Shown one piece after another: positions 57,852 to 64,000 of a stretch of 64,000 bases of DNA. Position numbers and translations under genes: made by a program. Origin of the DNA: Emergomyces orientalis (Eukaryota > Ascomycota > Eurotiomycetes > Onygenales > Ajellomycetaceae); assembly GCA_002110485.1 (NCBI GenBank), contig MOWL01000031.1, positions 1-64,000 on the forward strand, given 5' to 3'. The notes under the pieces are model-generated. The model was not told where the DNA came from. It ran no database searches and saw only the letters and a program-made list of their open reading frames with translations. Every line of letters starts with the position of its first letter. Position 1 is the stretch's first letter.

Positions 57852-59957
57852 AAGCGATTTTTAGATCTGTTTCTACCCTGGGTGAGATAAAATTTTAGAC
57901 TTGATTACTTCTCAATCAGGCACTAGCTCTGCTTAGTAATTTTCACTTCATTGTAATTTACAACAAACAAATTTTCATCTATTCACTCATATTCTTGAGT
58001 TTCCTTGTTTGACTCCTCTGGACTTTGATATTTTGTGTAGTTCTTGCACGTCATTCAGGATGATCCAGAAACAGGGTGGGCTTCATTGAGTTAAAAGGCT
58101 TCTTTAAAAGTGTACTTCTGTTGAATGTCATTTTGAACAAATCTTTAGCACAATGCTGTAAGACAATCCCTTATAGCTATAAATTGAGATCTCTTCTCAT
58201 ACAGTTAGTGTGAAACTCCAAACCTCCATGCTTCTACATATCATTCATGCACTTTGTAGCCCCGGGAACCCTCTTTATATTTTGTTGAAATGATGACAAA
58301 CTGATCAGAGTCGCAATACAGGTTCGGATTTGTTGGCTCATCAATCATGATTGGGTCTTCTGCGAGGAGTGAGTGAGGAGTGAGAAATATTTTTCACAGA
58401 GCAGAAGCTGAGTCTTACCAGCAGAATCTGAGTACTTCCACAGCTTTTCTTGTGTGCCATATCCCTGTTTTTCTTGTATATCTAGAGTCACCCGCAGGTC
58501 GGCATTTGGTGTTGGTGGGGAGCTTAACTTCTATGAGACCAAGCGTCGTGTCGTGCTGAGCAGCAATGCCAAAACAGATGGAAATATATACAAACAAGAA
58601 ACAAAAAGTCCTAGGGCTCTTCAGGACCTGTACTGGAGCTCATGCGGCCTGAGTGGCCCTGTATCTGAAATAGAGATTAATTAATTGACTGAGGACAGGC
58701 TAGGGTGCAAATCTGAGAGCCTGAGTCCAATCAGGCCACAGGCACAGCAGCAGAAGCAGCTTGACAAAGAGTCAGAGACTACATCGTGCGGGCACTAGCA
58801 CATTGATCAAGGGGAGGAATTTTATGACCAGAGCTTAAGGGCCAAGTGCAGTAGGTCCAGTGATATAAATTGCCATGCTGGAGGCAGGAGCCACTAGGCC
58901 TGAGAGGTCCATGAATCGCGGTCCATGGACCTGGTAGGCTCAAAATTGACCACTTTGTGGCCACGCTGGCCTGTGGACGCCAGAGGTCATTGAATCAATT
59001 TCTGTGATTCTGTGGTGACCAAAGGACCCACAGTCAAAGCCCCCCAGATTTCCCGTTCATTTTGATTACGCATTTGTCTGTACATATTCCCGTCTGTATG
59101 GCTCATTGAAAATGGAGACATTTTTAATATGAACCCGTTGCTGGGTAAGACAGAAAAATTACCTGTTGATGAAGTTTACCTCTATCCAGTAATCATCAAT
59201 ATTGGCTGGACGCCAGTAAAATGAAAGTGTAAGTATCATGAGAAATTTTCCGAAAATCTCCAGTTTCGCTTCATAGCCTGCTCCATTCTTCGGGTAAATT
59301 ATCCCCTATTCTCTGAAACTGCATGGCTGTGCCATGACTTGCTCCATTCTTGGGGTAAATTGTTCCCTATTCTCTGAAACAGCATGGCTGGGCCATGACT
59401 TACTCTATTCTTGAGATAAATTGTTCCCTATTCTCTGAAACAGCATGACTGGGCCATGACTTGCTCCATTCTTGGGGTAAATTATTCCCTATTCTCAGAA
59501 ATGGCATAGCTGGGCCATGACTTGCTCCATTCCTGGGGTAAATTATCCCAGCCATGAATTCGGATCGCGGGGAAGTGGAGTTGAAGTGAGTTAAAATGAT
59601 GAGGGCCATGGTTTTGGATTGCAAATCGTGGCTGAGCATGCAAGCGCCGAATCAAAACAAATGCTTTGTTCAGAATGACATTCGACAGAAGTACATTTTT
59701 AAAAAAGCCTTTTAACTCAATGAAGCCTACCCTGTTTCTGAATCATTCTGAATGACATGCAAGAACTACACGAAAAATCAAAGTCCAGAGAGATTAAATA
59801 AGAAAAACTCAAGAATAAGAGTGAATAGATGGAAATTTGTTTGTTGTAAATTACAATGAAGCAAAAATTACTAAGCAGAGCTAGTGTCTTGGTTTGAGCA
59901 GTAATGGAGTCTAAAATTTTATCTCACAACAGGTAGAAACATACCTAAAAATTGCTG
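57852..59957. mobile_element. non-coding element with ~285-bp inverted terminal repeats
   Basis: 57852-58142 matches the reverse complement of 59680-59957 (e.g. GAGATAAAATTTTAGAC, TTGTAATTTACAACAAACAA, TTGAGTTAAAAGGC), with roughly 90% identity by eye. The interior shows no transposase. It could be a non-autonomous DNA transposon or a foldback element. Target duplications are unclear because the left end abuts a minisatellite. Confidence 0.7.
59279..59551. repeat. 61-bp tandem repeat, about 4.5 copies
   Basis: Units start CTCCATTCTTGGGGTAAATT at 59281, 59342, 59403, 59464 and 59525, with scattered substitutions. It lies inside the inverted-repeat element. Confidence 0.9.
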
Positions 59958-60099
59958 TGATGTGCAGTGATTCTTTCTTCTGATAGCAAGACTTCATATC
60001 TGTGCTTGCTGAGGCTCCTTGAGAACATTTAAAATGTTCAACTTTAAACAGATTCTGCTTTAAGCTTTAATTTACAGTGGATTACTTTCCAAAACAGAT

Positions 60100-60215
60100 A
60101 AAGACTCTGCTTAGTAATTTTCTCCACACTGTAATTTACAACACACAAATTTTCATTCATTAACTTCTCTTCTCTTCTCTGGACTTTGGATATTTTGTGT
60201 CTCTCGCATGTTGTT
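60100..60215 (+). repeat. third, partial copy of the inverted terminal repeat
   Basis: CTCTGCTTAGTAATTTTC, TGTAATTTACAAC and GGACTTTGGATATTTTGTG occur in the same order as at 57930-58040. It may be the end of a second related element. Confidence 0.65.
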
Positions 60216-60672
60216 TGAGCTGAAGAAGCATAATATTTCTTCTGTTACTGTAAGAGTGTGTCTTTCCAGAGCTGTACTGATATGACACTCACTATATCTT
60301 TGCCTGATGATGGAAATTGGCTGCTTGAAGCATCAGACTTGTTAAAATTAATCATAAAGTACTGGTTATCTTATAAATGAGAAGATATATATCTTTGTAG
60401 CGACAGTCATCAAAGTAGCTATACAGTATAAAGCAGATATAGTAAGTGTCATTATAACGGCGGAAAGGCACGGCCCGCGCAAGACAGGAGAATCATTATC
60501 CTCTTTCTGCTTTTACTCAATTATAAAGCATAATCAGATGTCTGACATTATTGTAAAAAGCCAATGGAGATACTGCAAAAAAGTAATCAAAAGTCAATGG
60601 AAATTCATACACTTAGGCCCATTTGGAGCCATTACTTGCTATAAAACCGACTGCAACTTTGTTTGTGGAAGT

Positions 60673-62389
60673 CTACACATAATTGCTGATGAACTCCTTG
60701 ATAAGTTTCCAGGAAGCAGAGACAGGATCAATTTGTTGCCAGTTCTCTTCAGCTTGCTGAGGAGTTAGCTTTGTCGCAGCAGCTAGGCAGATTCTATCAT
60801 CAATCATCTGCCTTGTGGGCCGCATGGTGAAGGTTTCTCCCAGCAAAATCTGTTTCGCCATGGCGTCAAATTCACAATAAAGACGTGCCACATCAGGATG
60901 AGCGTTAACAATATAACTGATAACAGCATCGAGCTTCGAGAGAGGATATTTACTGTGGTTTTTGCTGAACAGAGCGGGTGAGCCTTCTGTATGAGAGCAT
61001 CAGAACAGGTGATATGAGCAACTCACATCACCCTAGCCAGGTTATCCCCACAGGAAAGGAGAGTCCCAGGACCCAATACGCCTGCCACTCGCCAACACCG
61101 ACTACCCTGTCTTTTTTGCTCATGAAATTGCCTCTGAAGTGCCTGCTTCATCTGGTCATCCATCAAGTCCCACTTGTCTGGATACGAACGCGTCAGCAGG
61201 TAATCAGTAGAAAGGGTTGCAGCATGATGCTGGTCATGGTTATCTAGTCTTCTGGAATGTACGCCACTTCGCTTTTCCTGCATCAGGGACTCGAAGGAAA
61301 GATATAATATGGTGTGTGAGATGCAGAGTCGCAATTTCTGATCTGAACTCCAGTTTATCAGTGTATTAGCATAGTGAAAAATGTGACAAAACTTCTCCTC
61401 AGCTGAGGAATCTGTCAAAATAGAAGAGCTGAGGGCATCCTCAGACCAAAAGCCGTTCTCCTGCCATATGCAGGAGCCCTGATAGTCAGACAAGCCATCT
61501 CTGATAAGCCCTTCACCGGCTTCTAGGGCCAGTTGAAGATCTGGATCAGAAAGCCCGCAAAGAGCATTCCTCGCTAGAGATGTATTAGTCATTACACCCG
61601 ATTCCTTAAGTCCAGCAGACTGTGGCTGCTTCTTCGCCTGGCTACGCTTTGTCAAGGATTTTTTCTTATGGGCAAGTGTCACCTTGATGCGCTTAGATTG
61701 CCTTGATCTCAACCTACAATGACCATTCCCCTTTGTGATCTGTGTAGCAGGTGAAGGAGGATCAGATGGTGGTGTAGAAAGACCTATAACTGGTTCACTA
61801 CTGCCCGCTACTTGTAAATTTCCATATGAAGAAACGTCCGGTGGAGTCAGGGAAAAATGGGTATCCCCATCTTGAGGTGTTTTTTGTCCACAGGAGCCCA
61901 GCCCCGTGGCAATAAAATTGACGGGGGATACAAATAAGGTACTTTCGGCTTCTGGCACAGACAAATTTTTATCGATCACGATAGAAGAACTGCAGTTTGA
62001 CTCTGGAGTACTCCTGAGTGCCGTGGCATCCCAAACCCCTTCCGGTATGCCCAATAAAGCAGGATTAATCGTGTCAACAGGCGGTTCGTTCAACGAGGCG
62101 ACGAACCAGGGAAGATAGTTATTGAGGCTTGTGGCCAAAGGCAGTTGCAATGGCAACTCTTGATCAAAATGAGTGTTTGTTTGAGAACCCGAACCATCAT
62201 GGCTCTGAAACACAAATGAGGGAGGATTTGGTTCGCTGGCTTTTACTCTGTTCAAAAGTTCTGCAGCCCCTGCTGTTCTGAGTTGCTCAAGAAGCCGTAG
62301 TGCATCGCGTACGCGTGAGATGGCCTATTTATCAGTCATGTCTATTGTATCAGAGGTTGGTGACTCACTTCTGGATGTGTCGCTACCAT
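60673..62389 (-). CDS. protein of unknown function, 532 aa
   Basis: Predicted spliced gene: exons 62389-62369, 62324-61027, 60952-60673. Introns of 44 and 74 bp both start GTGAGT and end in TAG/CAG. The joined frame is open and ends in TAG. I do not recognise the family. The N-terminus has a Leu-rich amphipathic stretch (L-R-L-L-E-Q-L), the middle is Ser/Pro/Thr-rich (about residues 115-180) and followed by a basic segment (R-S-R-Q-S-K-R-I-K, K-K-K) that may be a nuclear signal. The C-terminal third is well structured (H-D-Q-H-H-A-A-T, F-H-E-Q-K-R-Q-G-S-R-C-W-R, P-Q-Q-A-E-E-N-W). The composition and splice sites support a real host gene. Confidence 0.7.
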
Positions 62390-63206
62390 GTTGGATTTCT
62401 CCGCATTTTTTCTATCCTATAGAATGCACATAAGTGATGTGATCTGTCATGAAATATTGTCGACTCACCTGAAATTTAATGAACAGAATATCCATGTTGT
62501 ATGAAAGCAGAAAAGGGGCTCTTCACAAGAAACAAAAAAGAACTAGAAACAAGACAGCCACCCCAAATTACAAAAAGTAAAAGTCTACAAAGTACTATAG
62601 TTGGGCTGAGGTGAAGAGCAGGAGACTACAAGATGGCACAGCAGACAAGATCACAGAGCAGAGGGAGAAAGGAGGGAATTTACAGTACACAGCCAAAGAA
62701 ACTTGTGGAACTCCAGCGAAGGATGCTGGTGTTGTATGAGCCTTTTTTAGCTTCAAAGGTAGGTCCCCAACACAAGGAAAATATATAAACCGCAGCCCGG
62801 AAGCACCTTCCTGGACTTTGGTATTCGTCCTCTTGGCACAGGGCCTCCTTGGATATTTCCAACGAGCATCAGTTGACTGCAAAGATGCCCGCTTTGTGGC
62901 CCCGTGATTGAAAGCATAGCCTGGTCACCCAACATAACCTCAAAAACATAGGGACCATTTTACTCTTGGATGCCGTCATCCTGGTCATTCAAAAGGTCAC
63001 TCTGGACCCATATTGCGACCGATTCAGAAAGTAGTAATTAACCTGTGCCTATTTACTATGTTATGCTATCGTCTCCGAATTAAGCTTTGTAATGCTTGCT
63101 CCTTTCCTGCTACCTCTGGCATAGAAGCATCTGGAAGGTTCTCTAACAATATGCGACTACATCATGAAGATTATGCTGACAGGAAAAAGAAGCAAGTGCT
63201 AAAAGG
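62390..63206. other. intergenic, no convincing gene
   Basis: Upstream region of the minus-strand gene at 62389. Several short frames exist on the minus strand at 62600-62930, but none shows family motifs or splice support. Confidence 0.4.
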
Positions 63207-63480
63207 TGACTAGTAAAGAATGTAAGAATGTAAGAATGTAAGAATGTAAGAATGTAAGAATGTAAGAATGTAAAAGATCAAAAGTGTAGAAGTGAATTTC
63301 AGAAATATAGAAGTTCAAAAGACAAAAGTTTCAAAGTTCCAGAAATGAAACCACCTGAGTGCCCAAAATAGCCGCTGTGAACCCACCAATTGCAGCACTA
63401 CAGGCAACTAACATGACCACCGGCTTTAGCGAGCCATCACGGCTGAGTTGATCTTGCAGTCAACTGTCACATACAGCCAC
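63207..63480 (+). repeat. dispersed repeat, copy 2, with GAATGTAA tandem array
   Basis: GTGACTAG at 63207, then about seven GAATGTAA units (63217-63274), then TAAAAGATCAAAAGTGTAGAA and CCCAAAATAGCCGCTG...GCAGCACTACAGGCA, matching 53325-53460 in order. The tandem array occupies the place where copy 1 has only a few bases. Confidence 0.65.
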
Positions 63481-63734
63481 CTTTTTTGCACACAGTTTCC
63501 TTATTCCACGCCTATGATACTTGGGATTATACAGAGGAAGAAATATTTAATATGGTGGCAGACCTTGGGTATAGTACGCATCATGGGCCACGGTTTCCAG
63601 GAACGTGGCCGTGGCCGTGGCCATATCCTGCTCCTAGGCCTGAGAGGGGAACTACTTTTGGGCTTGCAGTCATCGTGTTTTGTGCACTCCATTTTAAGCA
63701 CTCATCTGCTCTTTTTCTGCTCCCTCTCAAGCCA

Positions 63735-63740
63735 TATAAA
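63735..63740 (+). promoter_or_regulatory. possible TATA box
   Basis: TATAAA about 110 bp before the ATG at 63849. Weak on its own. Confidence 0.3.
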
Positions 63741-63848
63741 TACCATGCGCTTCGCTTGCGGGCGAGCAAAGCATTCTCACTGATACCCTTCGGTTTGGAC
63801 GCATATCTCTGCATTCTCCTGATCTTACTGTCTCTTCTTGGGGTCAAT

Positions 63849-64000
63849 ATGGAACAGCCACAGCTGACATTTGAAAACAATCTGCTTCAAAGTCCAGTTG
63901 AATTCCTCTCTTGGCTAGATCCTACAGCAAATGTCGGAGTCTGGATGTCACACCGGAATCGAAAACAACTACCGCCACACCAGGCCAATGTTCAGAGAAG
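63849..64000 (+). CDS. start of a possible gene, cut by the window edge
   Basis: ATG at 63849 opens a frame that stays open to the last base (about 50 codons) with a balanced composition: M-E-Q-P-Q-L-T-F-E-N-N, then F-L-S-W-L-D-P and V-G-V-W-M-S-H-R-N-R. Too short to assign a family. Confidence 0.4.
   Translation, partial: MEQPQLTFENNLLQSPVEFLSWLDPTANVGVWMSHRNRKQLPPHQANVQR

Noticed and set aside
57645..57898. Repetitive open frames in the CCGCCCGTCATCCAGTG array
   Set aside because: Same reason: translation of a tandem repeat.
62595..62935. Minus-strand Cys-rich frames
   Set aside because: Three overlapping short frames, no family motif and no splice support.
1..64000. Mitochondrial or bacterial origin to explain TGA as Trp
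   Set aside because: Spliceosomal introns, a Golgi mannosyltransferase gene, LTR elements and LINEs show this is nuclear. Host genes use TGG only.

Overview
The window is nuclear DNA of a filamentous ascomycete (Pezizomycotina). The host genes have short spliceosomal introns (44-137 bp, GT...AG, CTAAC-like branch points). The clearest gene is a Van1/Anp1-type mannan polymerase subunit of the Aspergillus/Penicillium kind, so Eurotiomycetes is my best guess (inference). Most of the window is AT-rich, nested transposable elements around small gene islands.

Layout. 1-798: 3' end of a LINE (family 'B', (TAA)n tail). 979-20126: a 5'-truncated LINE of family 'A' (15-bp target duplication) split by a Ty3/gypsy chromovirus (1430-18321, target duplication ATAGA). 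The gypsy element holds two Ty1/copia elements in opposite orientation (1638-7272 and 11583-17218). Their target duplications are swapped, which shows that recombination between them inverted the 4.3 kb of gypsy gag-pol lying between. 21314-22900: Van1 gene (minus, 5 exons). 24810-30293: full-length LINE-B (minus, 14-bp target duplication). 31049-41790: two LINE-B copies head to head, forming a near-perfect palindrome with arms of about 5.2 kb and a 56-bp loop. 41895-48747: a LINE-A (plus) broken by another LINE-A (minus, poly-A tail) and by a short LINE-B piece. 48748: abrupt shift to GC-rich DNA, followed by an 840-aa DUF3435 tyrosine-recombinase-like gene with C-terminal C2H2 fingers (49237-52028). 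52490-53318: 17-bp minisatellite. 53.7-57.6 kb: pieces of a GC-rich LINE ('C') around a small RING-finger gene. 57629-57851: a second 17-bp minisatellite. 57852-59957: a non-coding element with ~285-bp inverted ends. 60673-62389: a 532-aa gene of unknown function (minus, 3 exons). 63849 to the end: the start of a possible plus-strand gene.

The most unusual signal is the stop-codon pattern in the AT-rich elements. In gypsy, copia, LINE-A and LINE-B, frames stay open for kilobases with few or no frameshifts, and nearly all internal stops are TGA, at positions where related copies or the family consensus have Trp (TGG) or Arg. In several places one copy has TGG where another has TGA, in both directions. 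The two copia copies share the same two TGAs in an otherwise intact 1565-codon frame (copy 1 has one additional 2-nt frameshift). The host genes and the GC-rich LINE-C show no such codons. Either UGA is tolerated or read as sense in these elements, or an unusual cytosine-deamination process that avoids CpA has acted. The second class of signal is structural: the palindrome and the copia-mediated inversion.

Limits: everything was read by eye. Splice sites are predictions, stop counts are hand counts, and palindrome identity was judged from mirrored reading frames plus sampled stretches.
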